From Paenarthrobacter aurescens (GTDB lineage Bacteria > Actinomycetota > Actinomycetes > Actinomycetales > Micrococcaceae), in assembly GCF_025421775.1 (NCBI RefSeq), contig NZ_JAOEFX010000013.1:59804-123803 (forward strand): a stretch of DNA of 64,000 nt. Reading direction: 5' to 3'. Both the position numbers and the translations under genes were made by a program. Shown piece by piece: positions 7,212-14,923 of the stretch (position 1 is the first letter of the stretch; each line of letters begins with the position of its first letter). The notes below the pieces were generated by a model, which saw nothing but the letters and a program-made list of their open reading frames with translations, searched no databases and had not been told where the DNA came from.

Positions 7212-7246
7212 AGTACCGGGCTTTGTGGGACTGGCAAGTACCGGGC
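7212..7246 (+). repeat. Direct repeat agtaccgggc, two copies 25 bp apart
   Basis: Identical 10-mers lie at 7212-7221 and 7237-7246, upstream of the exported three-gene cassette. A small palindrome ttccg-aa-cggaa follows at 7263-7274. These could be regulator sites for the operon starting at 7318, but no regulator gene is adjacent. Confidence 0.35.
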
Positions 7247-7317
7247 GATGGGGGATGTGACTTTCCGAACGGAAGAACATGTGCTTGACTACGGCACATC
7301 AACATTTTGGGGGAAAA

Positions 7318-8496
7318 ATGAGAAAAATTCTGCTGCCAGCAGCAACCATCAGCGCCCTTCTTTTGTCCACTTTAGTAATCATGCCCTCGGCGCAAGCAGC
7401 TGACGGTGTTGTTTCAAGTGGCATCCTTCGCGACTCATCGGGGAGTCCAGTTGGAGCCGGCCAAGAGGTATCTCTTCTTGCCTGGCCGCGCGCTGAAACG
7501 CAAAAAAACTCCAAAACAGGAGAGAAGCTCAAGCTCAACGTCGTAGCTAGCGCCGTTACCGATCAAAACGGTCGATTCAGTCTGAATATCACCGATGACC
7601 AGTCGGTTAAGATCGCAACATCGGAGAGCGGAAATGTGGACTTTTCCGTGACGTCAACCGGGAAAAACGGCGAGTCGTACTGGTACAGCTTCGATAGAAA
7701 GATCGCCTCGGATTCAGGGGGTGCTGTTGTTGCGCGTCAGGAATCTCAGAAGAACCAAAAGCCTAAATCTCTTGATCTTGCACCTCTCACCGCAGCAGGC
7801 GGCCCTGCAACTGCTGTGCAGGACGGTGAGGCAACCGAAGGCCTGGCCCTGAAAGCTGCCCTCAATTGCACATCGGCCAAGATGCAGACCTACAGCCCTC
7901 GTTGGGTCACTGTTGGTGCTTCGTTCGCACTAGGCCCGAGTTACTACACGTCCGCGAACTTCAAGATGACGGCGGGCGCAAGCAGCACAATTGGCATAGG
8001 CGCGTCGCCCTCCGGTTCGTTTGGAAGCTTCACTGCTAGTGGAGAACGCACCGTGGGCGTTTCATCGGAGAACAACTACGGGAACGTCAATCAAGGGCAT
8101 AAGAAGATCTACCAAACCCAGTTCGTTTTCGCGAAGTACCACGTGCGGTGCCTCACCAACCCCACAACAGGTGTGTGGACTGACAAGTACGAAGTTCGCC
8201 CGGAGTCCCACTTCGGCGGAACCCGAACGGTAGACACATCTATAACCCCTGCCAAAAACTACTGCAGCGAGATCGCGGCCGAGTCTTCCATCACCCGAAC
8301 GGACAACAACGCGATCACTTGGAGCGTCGGCGCTGCCACCCAATCAGATATTGGGGTTAACCTGTCGTCGAAGACCGGGTATTCAACCAGCGCATCACTG
8401 ACGTACTCGTCTCTGGACCGCCGTCAGTACTGTGGTTCAAACGCGGGCCCGGGACAGGCCAACCCGGGCCACATCATGCTAGGCGACTTCGTCTGA
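7318..8496 (+). CDS. Secreted protein of unknown function, first gene of an exported cassette
   Basis: 392 residues from ATG 7318, behind GGGGGA. A signal peptide of ~27 residues ends in S-A-Q-A. Residues ~30-110 look like a carboxypeptidase-regulatory-like or Ig-type beta-sandwich (S-G-I-L-R-D-S-S-G-S-P-V-G-A-G-Q then V-T-D-Q-N-G-R-F-S-L). The C-terminal half is rich in Gly, Ser, Thr and Tyr with four or more Cys, suggesting an extracellular beta structure. Base composition is more AT-rich than the core genes, consistent with acquisition. Fourteen bases separate it from the lipoprotein gene. No known family beyond the N-terminal fold is recognised. Confidence 0.75.
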   Translation: MRKILLPAATISALLLSTLVIMPSAQAADGVVSSGILRDSSGSPVGAGQEVSLLAWPRAETQKNSKTGEKLKLNVVASAVTDQNGRFSLNITDDQSVKIATSESGNVDFSVTSTGKNGESYWYSFDRKIASDSGGAVVARQESQKNQKPKSLDLAPLTAAGGPATAVQDGEATEGLALKAALNCTSAKMQTYSPRWVTVGASFALGPSYYTSANFKMTAGASSTIGIGASPSGSFGSFTASGERTVGVSSENNYGNVNQGHKKIYQTQFVFAKYHVRCLTNPTTGVWTDKYEVRPESHFGGTRTVDTSITPAKNYCSEIAAESSITRTDNNAITWSVGAATQSDIGVNLSSKTGYSTSASLTYSSLDRRQYCGSNAGPGQANPGHIMLGDFV

Positions 8497-8509
8497 TCGA
8501 GCTGACATC

Positions 8510-9043
8510 ATGCGAAACAAACTAGTAGGGCCAGCGATGCTCGCTTTCGTGGCGTGCATCGCTGGCGGCTGTGCTGCTCCCAACCCCACCGGCCCCGCAG
8601 TGCTAGGTGGAGGGACAGGGGAGATATGCACACCCATCCGAGAAGGTAAAACGATGCTCATCGGAGACCTTCTCCAGGCCTCCAACGCATCCGAAGTGAA
8701 GCTGGATTCCGCATCCCTAAAAGATGAGAAGAACGTCCAGGTCAAGCATGCATGGGTTTTGCCGGTCGAAGACCTCCACCAGTCCTACATCAGCATGGGC
8801 ACCCTGGAAGACTCTCCAACAGCAAAAGAAACATGGTCATCGAAGCAGCCCCTGAAGGACTACCGGATGTCCACTCAGCAGACCGTCAACGTCGTCTTCG
8901 AAGTAGAAATAAAGGATCCTGACCAAGAGGCATCCACGGCAGGGATGTCAGTGAAGTACTCGTCCGGATCCACCAACTACCTCACTGAAGGAGAAATGGG
9001 ATACAGGTTCCCAACTACTACCTGCCTGAGTAAACAACCGTGA
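8510..9043 (+). CDS. Lipoprotein, second gene of the exported cassette
   Basis: 177 residues. A short signal sequence ends at I17-A-G-G-C21, a slightly unusual lipobox, so the mature protein is probably lipid-anchored on the outside of the membrane. The rest is a soluble domain of ~150 residues with two further Cys (E-I-C-T-P and T-T-C-L-S), without a family I recognise. Its stop TGA overlaps the GTG start of the protease gene (GTGA). The three genes therefore form an operon whose products all leave the cytoplasm. Confidence 0.7.
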   Translation: MRNKLVGPAMLAFVACIAGGCAAPNPTGPAVLGGGTGEICTPIREGKTMLIGDLLQASNASEVKLDSASLKDEKNVQVKHAWVLPVEDLHQSYISMGTLEDSPTAKETWSSKQPLKDYRMSTQQTVNVVFEVEIKDPDQEASTAGMSVKYSSGSTNYLTEGEMGYRFPTTTCLSKQP

Positions 9044-9786
9044 TCCCCAAGATGCGGCCAGCGGCGGTAGCTCTCTTAGCCACCATGGCCGCATCAGTTC
9101 CGGCCAGCAACTCCGCAACGATTGATATCCCGGCATTTGCCCGAGTAGCTCTCGTCAATCAATCCAGCGGAACGGACTTCCTCATAGATGGTCAGTTCTG
9201 TGGCGGTGTGCTGATTTCCCCGCAAGTAGTCGTCACCGTGGATCACTGCATGGAAGGCCGGGATGCCTCAACGGTCGCCGTCACCGTCGGAGTCTCCAAC
9301 TTATGCTCCACAAATGCCCAGTCTGAGCGACGACGGGTCATGGAAGTGCGACAGTCAGAATCCATCCCGCACCTTGCCTACCTGCTCTTGGACGAAAACG
9401 TTCAAACCGCCCCAGCAGAGACCCACCCGTCAACGCAAGAACAACGAGAAGGGATCGTTGTTGGTTGGGGTCGACTCGCTGAGACAAAGCCAGGACCATG
9501 CCTGCAGAAGAAGATCCCCATGACCATCCTGCCGACGGAACAATGCCAATCAGAGCTAAGAGCCCTCGGTACTGAGCCCGCGGAGTCAACCAAGTACACG
9601 TGCGCAGCACCAACCGACCCCCACGGACTCAACTCCTGCTACGGCGACAGTGGCGGCGCACTACTGACCAGAGAAGCGAACCATTGGGAAGTGAAAGCTC
9701 TGACCCTTGCCGGCAAAGACTGCTTCCCAACTAGCCCAACCGTTCACCGGAACCTGGACGCCCCATCAAATCTCAACGGTCCCTAA
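9040..9786 (+). CDS. Secreted trypsin-like (S1) serine protease, catalytic Asp apparently replaced
   Basis: 248 residues from GTG 9040, which overlaps the preceding stop. A signal peptide covers ~25 residues. The chymotrypsin fold is shown by F-C-G-G-V-L-I-S, V-T-V-D-H69-C (His of the triad), G-W-G at 142-144 and S-C-Y-G-D-S204-G-G (nucleophile). Where active S1 enzymes have D-(I/L)-A-L-L for the third triad residue, this protein has P-H111-L-A-Y-L-L, so the Asp seems to be His. The chain ends without the usual terminal helix. It may be a weak protease or a pseudoprotease working with the two upstream exported proteins. Confidence 0.82.
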   Translation: MIPKMRPAAVALLATMAASVPASNSATIDIPAFARVALVNQSSGTDFLIDGQFCGGVLISPQVVVTVDHCMEGRDASTVAVTVGVSNLCSTNAQSERRRVMEVRQSESIPHLAYLLLDENVQTAPAETHPSTQEQREGIVVGWGRLAETKPGPCLQKKIPMTILPTEQCQSELRALGTEPAESTKYTCAAPTDPHGLNSCYGDSGGALLTREANHWEVKALTLAGKDCFPTSPTVHRNLDAPSNLNGP

Positions 9787-9924
9787 CAAGGCCTCAAGTG
9801 TGCCAAAACGACGAGCCGGCAGGCCGTTGAGAAACCGGACCATTCAACGCGCCGCGTCATTCTCGTGACTTTTCCGACCAGCGGGCCAGGGCATCCTGAA
9901 CCTTCGTCCCCGGCGCCTTGGCGC
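9787..9924. other. Non-coding stretch left of the transposon end
   Basis: No supported gene lies between the protease stop and the transposon-end repeats. A 99-codon minus-strand frame covers part of it but has no ribosome site or recognisable product. If the Tn402-like end is read correctly, this is the subterminal part of the former element. Confidence 0.5.
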
Positions 9925-10054
9925 TCTAGTGCAGCCGACTCCCGATCAAAGTGACGCTTTGTGCATAGGACTTCGGACACCGGCGTGTCCATAGCCAACT
10001 GCACTACTCCCGTAATCACAGGGATGTCAGTGCAGTTAGCTTCTGAAAACGACA
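9925..10054 (-). mobile_element. Solitary Tn402/Tn5053-like transposon end with subterminal repeats
   Basis: Read on the minus strand from 10054, the sequence starts TGTCGTTTTCAGAAG and continues CTAACTGCAC. This agrees with the 25-bp terminal inverted repeat of Tn402/Tn5053 elements and class 1 integrons at about 21 of 25 positions, from memory. Further in are degenerate 19-20 bp repeats ending in TGCAC. They include ones at ~9925-9946 (GAGTCGGCTGCAC), ~9960-9985 and, inverted, ~9998-10012. Such arrays are the transposase TniA binding sites. The TGTC terminus faces right, so the element lay to the left, over the exported cassette. No tniA/B/Q gene or second end is visible. Confidence 0.7.
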
Positions 10055-10331
10055 AATCCCCTGTCCAGCGTCCGCGTAACACTGCCGTCCCGTATGTTGT
10101 CCCAAAACATCCCCTTCAAACAGCTGTCACTAAGACAACTTCCGGGACAGCTGGATTGTGGCCCACGAGCCCATATCCACGCTGCGGACATAGTGGCCCT
10201 GCTGGTGGCCGCTTGCACCCGCCCACCTTGCGAAACAGGTGGCCGCACCTAGGCCAGCCCCGCCGTCGCAATGTTGCGTAGGTCACATCGGACACATACG
10301 CTGGGGGTCGCTGCAGCGTGGCAGCAACCTG
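10055..10331. other. Non-coding flank between the transposon end and the STAS gene
   Basis: It contains fragments such as tgtcccaaaac and tccgggacagc that could be traces of other element ends. I can support no gene, terminator or RNA in it. Confidence 0.4.
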
Positions 10332-10652
10332 ATGAAAGGCAACACATTGTCCAGCGACAAGCTCTCCGTAGTTGTTCGCGTCGATGTTGACGGCGAACAG
10401 ATCCAGATCGCAGCGACCGGTCATGTGACCGCAACCAGCCTTCAAGGCCTCTACCCGGTGGTCCAACGCACCCGGAGCCTGGGCGGCGGCCTCGGCGTCG
10501 AAATGGACCTGACGGAAGCGACCGTTGATGCAGACGCGTTGCAACAGCTCCAGGTGTTCGCCGAGCTTCACGAGGTCCCCGTCCGTCTCCAGAACAACAA
10601 TGTGACGGCCCTGCCGTCACGCGAACTTCAGACAACCAGCCGCGCCGCCTAA
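10332..10652 (+). CDS. Small STAS-domain-like protein
   Basis: 106 residues from ATG 10332. The pattern of a beta strand (I-Q-I-A-A-T-G-H-V) followed by helix, then V-E-M-D-L-T-E-A-T-V-D-A-D-A-L-Q-Q-L, resembles the STAS fold of anti-anti-sigma factors. The usual phosphorylatable Ser after the D-L-T/S loop is not obvious, since the position is acidic or Ala. It may be a degenerate STAS or simple binding protein. The ribosome site is weak. It lies 21 bases before the reductase gene and probably shares its transcript. Confidence 0.5.
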   Translation: MKGNTLSSDKLSVVVRVDVDGEQIQIAATGHVTATSLQGLYPVVQRTRSLGGGLGVEMDLTEATVDADALQQLQVFAELHEVPVRLQNNNVTALPSRELQTTSRAA

Positions 10653-10673
10653 GCCACCTAGCAGGAGGACCCC

Positions 10674-11225
10674 ATGCGCAAAGTCACCGCCGGACTGTTC
10701 CACTCCGTTGACGGCGTGGTCCAGGATCCGTTTAAGTTCCAGTTCGACAGCTTCGACGACGAGCTTGGCAAGGGCCTGACCAAGATGATCAACACGGTGG
10801 ATACCGTGGTGCTGGGTCGAGTCAGTTATCAGGAGTGGGCCGGATATTGGCCGAACGCTTCGCGGGACGAGGACTTTGCGGCCTTCATCAATCCCGTGGA
10901 GAAGTTTGTCGCGTCCCGTACGCTGTCCGAGCCCTTGGAATGGGAGAACTCGCACCTGATCGAAGGTGACGTGGAGCAGTTCGTCGCAGAACTGAAGAAC
11001 CGCGACGGCGGCGAGATCGCCGTCTGCGGCAGCATCTCCCTGGTTCGCCAACTGCTGTTCGCCGGCGTGCTCGACGAGCTGACACTCATGACCCACCCCG
11101 TCGTGGCAGGCAGTGGGCGCCGGTTGTTCGAGGACGGCGACCCACAGAACCGGCTCGTACTGGAGGACCAGTACGCCACCAGCAAGGGCAACGTGATCAG
11201 CACGTACAGCCTCCGCAAAGACTAA
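10674..11225 (+). CDS. Dihydrofolate reductase family protein (RibD C-terminal domain)
   Basis: 183 residues with AGGAGGAC just upstream of the ATG. The RibD-C/DHFR-like fold is visible as M-R-K-V-T-A-G-L-F-H-S-V-D-G-V near the start, T-V-V-L-G-R-V-S-Y at ~43-51, and I-A-V-C-G-S-I-S-L-V-R-Q-L-L (the NADPH-binding G-S-x-x-L segment). These stand-alone actinobacterial proteins are NADPH-dependent reductases of unknown substrate. Role in folate or riboflavin synthesis is not implied by neighbours. Confidence 0.87.
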   Translation: MRKVTAGLFHSVDGVVQDPFKFQFDSFDDELGKGLTKMINTVDTVVLGRVSYQEWAGYWPNASRDEDFAAFINPVEKFVASRTLSEPLEWENSHLIEGDVEQFVAELKNRDGGEIAVCGSISLVRQLLFAGVLDELTLMTHPVVAGSGRRLFEDGDPQNRLVLEDQYATSKGNVISTYSLRKD

Positions 11226-11273
11226 AACGTACGACGGCGGGACTCGCCTCGTGCGGCCACCCCCCGACGGCGA

Positions 11274-12227
11274 TCACCCCAGCAGCAACGCCGAACCCAG
11301 CTCGCTTCTGAAATAGAGGACGCTGTGGCCGTAGCGGGTGGACGTCACAAGTCCGGCGTCTCGAAGCACCCGAAGGTGTTGATTCACTGCGGAAGTGGTG
11401 ACGCCAAAACGCACACCCAGTTCCGTGGATGACGCCGGCGCGGCCAAGGCAGTTAGCAAGCTGGTCCGGACCTCGCCGAGCACCGCCACAACAGCGGCAG
11501 GGTTCCGCACCTGCTCGGCCTCCCACATGGCCCCCTGCCCGCGGGCCGGGTACATCAGCAGCGGCGGATCGCCACGGTTCACAGGGGCAGAGGCCCTTCG
11601 GGTGAACATGGTGGGAACCAGGGTCAGCCCCAAGCCGTCAGTCTTCTCGGTCCGCGACGCCGGGTTCTTGAGCCGCACGGAAATGACGCGGCCGTCGAAT
11701 TCCACGGCGCCGGACAAATCGTTGAGCATCGTGACCAGGCCGCCCTGCGCGATCTGCCGGCCACGGTAGACAATATCCGCCTCCAGAATGGTGCGCATGC
11801 GAAGCCAGTGCGGCGCGAAGCAGGTGTCCCAGAATTCCCGGAGGATGCGGACCATCCGCTGTATGGCTGGACCAACAGGGCCGGAAAAGACAGTCGGGAC
11901 AGCGCCGTGCACCCGGATCAGGTCGCCGTGAAACTGCTCGGCGGAAATCCGCTCCAGTGCCGCGAACTCGTCATCAATCCGGGTGAGTGGGGACTCAGGC
12001 CGGGGGTTCAGGAAGTCCGGCGTCCACAGCCTGTCATCAACCAGGGCCAGCAATCCATCGAGGTCCAAGCGTGAGCGGGCCTCTTCGGTCCGACGCAACC
12101 ACGGCAGCTGGAGTGGATACTGGCTGGGATCGCGAATAGCCCTGAGGGAAAGTCCGAGTTCACACAAAGGGGAGATGCCAAAGCGCACGCCGCCCAGATC
12201 TGCTTCGGACAACTCGTACCTCAACAT
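11274..12227 (-). CDS. DUF5937/ArsR-like winged-helix regulator
   Basis: 317 residues. The long N-terminal part (D-L-G-G-V-R-F-G-I-S-P-L-C-E-L near residue 10) is typical of DUF5937 transcription factors. The last ~75 residues are an ArsR-type winged helix with S-T-E-L-G-V-R-F-G-V-T-T-S-A-V-N-Q-H-L-R-V-L-R-D-A-G-L-V. It is divergently transcribed from the MFS gene 50 bases away and is its likely repressor. The ligand is unknown. Confidence 0.82.
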   Translation of the reverse strand: MLRYELSEADLGGVRFGISPLCELGLSLRAIRDPSQYPLQLPWLRRTEEARSRLDLDGLLALVDDRLWTPDFLNPRPESPLTRIDDEFAALERISAEQFHGDLIRVHGAVPTVFSGPVGPAIQRMVRILREFWDTCFAPHWLRMRTILEADIVYRGRQIAQGGLVTMLNDLSGAVEFDGRVISVRLKNPASRTEKTDGLGLTLVPTMFTRRASAPVNRGDPPLLMYPARGQGAMWEAEQVRNPAAVVAVLGEVRTSLLTALAAPASSTELGVRFGVTTSAVNQHLRVLRDAGLVTSTRYGHSVLYFRSELGSALLLG

Positions 12228-12277
12228 GAAGCACTACGCTACATCAATACCGGCCGTCTTCCGCGAGTGACAGAACT

Positions 12278-13543
12278 ATGTGTGTGACTAAATCCCCCGC
12301 AGACACGGCCCCCGCTCCACAGCACACCCTCCGGGTCGCGCTCTCAGATCCCACCCTCAAGATCCTGGCTTCGGCCATCCTCGTCTCCACCGTGGGCCGC
12401 GGCATCTTCCTCACCCTCACCGTGCTGTACTTCAGCCGCTTCGTCGGGCTGAGCGCCGTTGAAATCGCAGTGATCCTCTCCGTTTCCAGCGGTGTTGGCG
12501 TCGCGACGTCGTACATCGGCGGTCGCCTTGCCGATCGCTTTTCCGCGCGACGGCTCCTGGCGGGGATGGTGGCCGTCCAAGGTCTCGCGATCGCCAGCTA
12601 TACCTTCGCCGGGAACTTCAGCACCGCCGTCGTGATTGCCTGCATTACGGTAGGCGTGGACCGGGGCGCCAACGCCACGCGCTCCGCGATCATCGCCCGG
12701 GCCTTTGACGGGCCGAACCGCGTGAATGCCCGCGCAATCCTCCGCACCATCACCAACGTGGGCATCGCGGTGGGAGGCATGATCGCCGGACTCGCACTGA
12801 TGGCCGGAACCGCCGACGCGTTCCGGTGGATGATGATCAGCGCCGGTGTGGTCTACATCCTGAGCGCGCTGCATCTCCGCCGGCTCCCCAACCGCGTTGA
12901 TGCACCGCGCCACGATCCCGCCAACCCTGCTCCCACGCGGGGCATCTCCCCCTTCCGGGACCGCCGGTACATACTGCTGACCGTGCTCTCAGGCATTTTC
13001 GGCATGCAGTTCGGTCTCGCCGAGATGGGCGTCCCGCTGTGGATTTCACAGGACACCAGCGCGCCCGATGTGCTCATATCCGTGGTCCTGGTGATCAACA
13101 CCGTGTGTGTCGTCCTGCTGCAAGTCCCGCTCTCCCGCGGCACCGACCAGCCCCGCCGTGCAGGAAAGATCGTGATGACAGGTGGCGTGCTCATGGCCGC
13201 AGCCTGCGCACTCTACGCAATGGCGGGCGGCCTGCCGGTCATCGCCGCCATCACGCTCCTGTGCGGAGCGGCGCTGCTGCACTCGTTGGCGGAAATACTT
13301 TCGCAAGCGGGAGCCTGGGGGCTGAGCTTCGAACTCGCCAATCCCCTCCAAGCCGGCGCTTACCAAGGGATGTTCGGCATGGGCTCCGCCCTGGGGGCCA
13401 TGCTGGCACCGCTGGTGGTGACCGCTACCGTCGTCGAACATGGCACGCTGGGTTGGGCAATCCTGGGTGCGGTCTTCATTGCGTCGGCGGCGGGTGTCGC
13501 GCTGATAGCGCGGAAAGCCTCGACGACGGCGGTACTCGCCTAG
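12278..13543 (+). CDS. MFS transporter
   Basis: 421 residues with twelve predicted membrane helices. The conserved motif A loop is G-G-R-L-A-D-R-F-S-A-R-R after helix 2 (~residues 81-92). The N-terminal ~25 residues are cytoplasmic. The divergent DUF5937/ArsR gene suggests an inducible exporter of a toxic small molecule, the usual arrangement for such pairs. Substrate cannot be deduced. Confidence 0.85.
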   Translation: MCVTKSPADTAPAPQHTLRVALSDPTLKILASAILVSTVGRGIFLTLTVLYFSRFVGLSAVEIAVILSVSSGVGVATSYIGGRLADRFSARRLLAGMVAVQGLAIASYTFAGNFSTAVVIACITVGVDRGANATRSAIIARAFDGPNRVNARAILRTITNVGIAVGGMIAGLALMAGTADAFRWMMISAGVVYILSALHLRRLPNRVDAPRHDPANPAPTRGISPFRDRRYILLTVLSGIFGMQFGLAEMGVPLWISQDTSAPDVLISVVLVINTVCVVLLQVPLSRGTDQPRRAGKIVMTGGVLMAAACALYAMAGGLPVIAAITLLCGAALLHSLAEILSQAGAWGLSFELANPLQAGAYQGMFGMGSALGAMLAPLVVTATVVEHGTLGWAILGAVFIASAAGVALIARKASTTAVLA

Positions 13544-13679
13544 GCGGGCCGAGCGCGCGCCCAAGCCACCGCGTGTCTCCGTCCCTGGTACCAGCCCGCC
13601 GCGAGCAACATCACCACCCAGACGGAGGAATTGAACCCCCCCATCCTGAAACCATGGAGTTAACAAGTGGAAGGGAATC

Positions 13680-14801
13680 ATGGGGGAATGGGTGTGGCCC
13701 GCGTACGTGGGTGTGCTGGGAGGGGTGCTCCTCTTTGGCGTGTTCATGGTGCCGATCGTTGCGGTCCAGTACAGGATGTTCGGCAGATTCACCTGGCGTC
13801 GATTCCTGGGCGCTGCGGGGCTGAGCGTCTACGGCGTGGCCCTGGTGGCATACACGCTGCTTCCACTTCCCGACCCCAGCCTGCTGAAGTGCGGTCCCGG
13901 CGGAAGCACGTTCCAAGCCATCCCATTCCAATTCCTGGACGACATTCAACGTGAAACGTCGGGCCTTGGGATCACCGGAACGCTGACCAGCCGTGCAACA
14001 CTGCAAGTGGTCTTCAACGTGGTGCTCTTCATTCCCTGGGGCGTCATCGCGCGGCGCTACCTTTCGTGGAACATCGCAGTTTCAACGCTGACCGGTGCCC
14101 TGGCCTCCGGGCTTATCGAAGCCACACAATTCACCGGTTTATGGGGCCTCTACGACTGCGCCTACCGCCTGGCCGACGTCGACGATCTCATCACCAACGC
14201 CTTCGGCGCCTTGATCGGCGCGCTCATCGCACCCCTCGTCCTCTGGTTCATGCCGCAACGACGCGAACTCCGCGCGGCCCGCGGCCAGAGCCGTCCCGTC
14301 ACCGTTTGGCGGCGTTGGTTGGGAATGGTCATCGACTACGTATCGCTGGCGTTCCTTGGCTTCGCGTTAGTTGTCACCTACCGGGTTGGGTTGCTTGCGA
14401 TCGGCGCGGATCTCCCCGGCAACGACGACGCCATCTCCCTCATCCTCATGCATCTCGTCCCCGGGTTCTTGGTGTTCTACCTGCCGGCGCTCGTGGGCCC
14501 GGGAGCCTCCCTCGGCCAGCGCGCAGTGTGGCTGCAACCGCAGTGGCCGGCCACCCGCCGTCGGACATTGCTGCGGGCCAGCGCCACGGGCGGGCTCTAC
14601 GTGGTGTTGTCGTTCCTTGGCGCATTGCTGCCGACCTCCGCGTTCGGCCCACTCACGGGCTTGGTCCTGCTGGCAGCTTTTGTAGCGGTTCCCCTCACAA
14701 AGTCGCGGGGACTTTCGGGAGTTCTGACAGGAGCACAGATGGTTGACTCACGCGGAAGCGTACGACGGCGGGTGGCTGGTTCAGCGACGCGGGCGGACTA
14801 G
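13680..14801 (+). CDS. VanZ-like protein with C-terminal RDD domain
   Basis: 373 residues. The N-terminal ~200 form a VanZ-type membrane domain, with L-L-P-L-P, N-V-V-L-F-I-P-W-G, E-A-T-Q-F and R-L-A-D-V-D-D-L-I-T-N-A-F-G. A second group of helices from ~215 on begins with R-R-W-L-G-M-V-I-D-Y-V-S-L, recalling the RDD domain. VanZ proteins give low-level teicoplanin resistance in enterococci, but most actinobacterial members have no known function. The start has a GGAA-containing leader. Confidence 0.8.
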   Translation: MGEWVWPAYVGVLGGVLLFGVFMVPIVAVQYRMFGRFTWRRFLGAAGLSVYGVALVAYTLLPLPDPSLLKCGPGGSTFQAIPFQFLDDIQRETSGLGITGTLTSRATLQVVFNVVLFIPWGVIARRYLSWNIAVSTLTGALASGLIEATQFTGLWGLYDCAYRLADVDDLITNAFGALIGALIAPLVLWFMPQRRELRAARGQSRPVTVWRRWLGMVIDYVSLAFLGFALVVTYRVGLLAIGADLPGNDDAISLILMHLVPGFLVFYLPALVGPGASLGQRAVWLQPQWPATRRRTLLRASATGGLYVVLSFLGALLPTSAFGPLTGLVLLAAFVAVPLTKSRGLSGVLTGAQMVDSRGSVRRRVAGSATRAD

Positions 14802-14870
14802 AGGCCGATCAACGCATCTGTGCACTTCGCATACCCATGGCCAGCCAGCACTGCACATTGCCCAATGATC

Positions 14871-14910
14871 TTCGAGTGACCCACAGATACTGTGAAGTGA
14901 ATCACTCGAA
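14871..14910 (+). promoter_or_regulatory. Nested inverted repeats before the NCS1 permease operon
   Basis: The outer arms ttcgagtga (14871-14879) and tcactcgaa (14902-14910) are a perfect 9-bp inverted repeat with a 22-base interval. Inside lies cacag-ata-ctgtg (14882-14894), a perfect 5-bp repeat. The right outer arm directly precedes the aagga ribosome site. This is a strong operator candidate for the PucR-type regulator encoded at 19068. Confidence 0.55.
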
Positions 14911-14923
14911 AGGAATGTATGTC

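Noticed and set aside
9783..10082. Minus-strand frame of 99 codons across the transposon end
   Set aside because: It runs through the terminal repeats, has no plausible start site and gives no recognisable protein.
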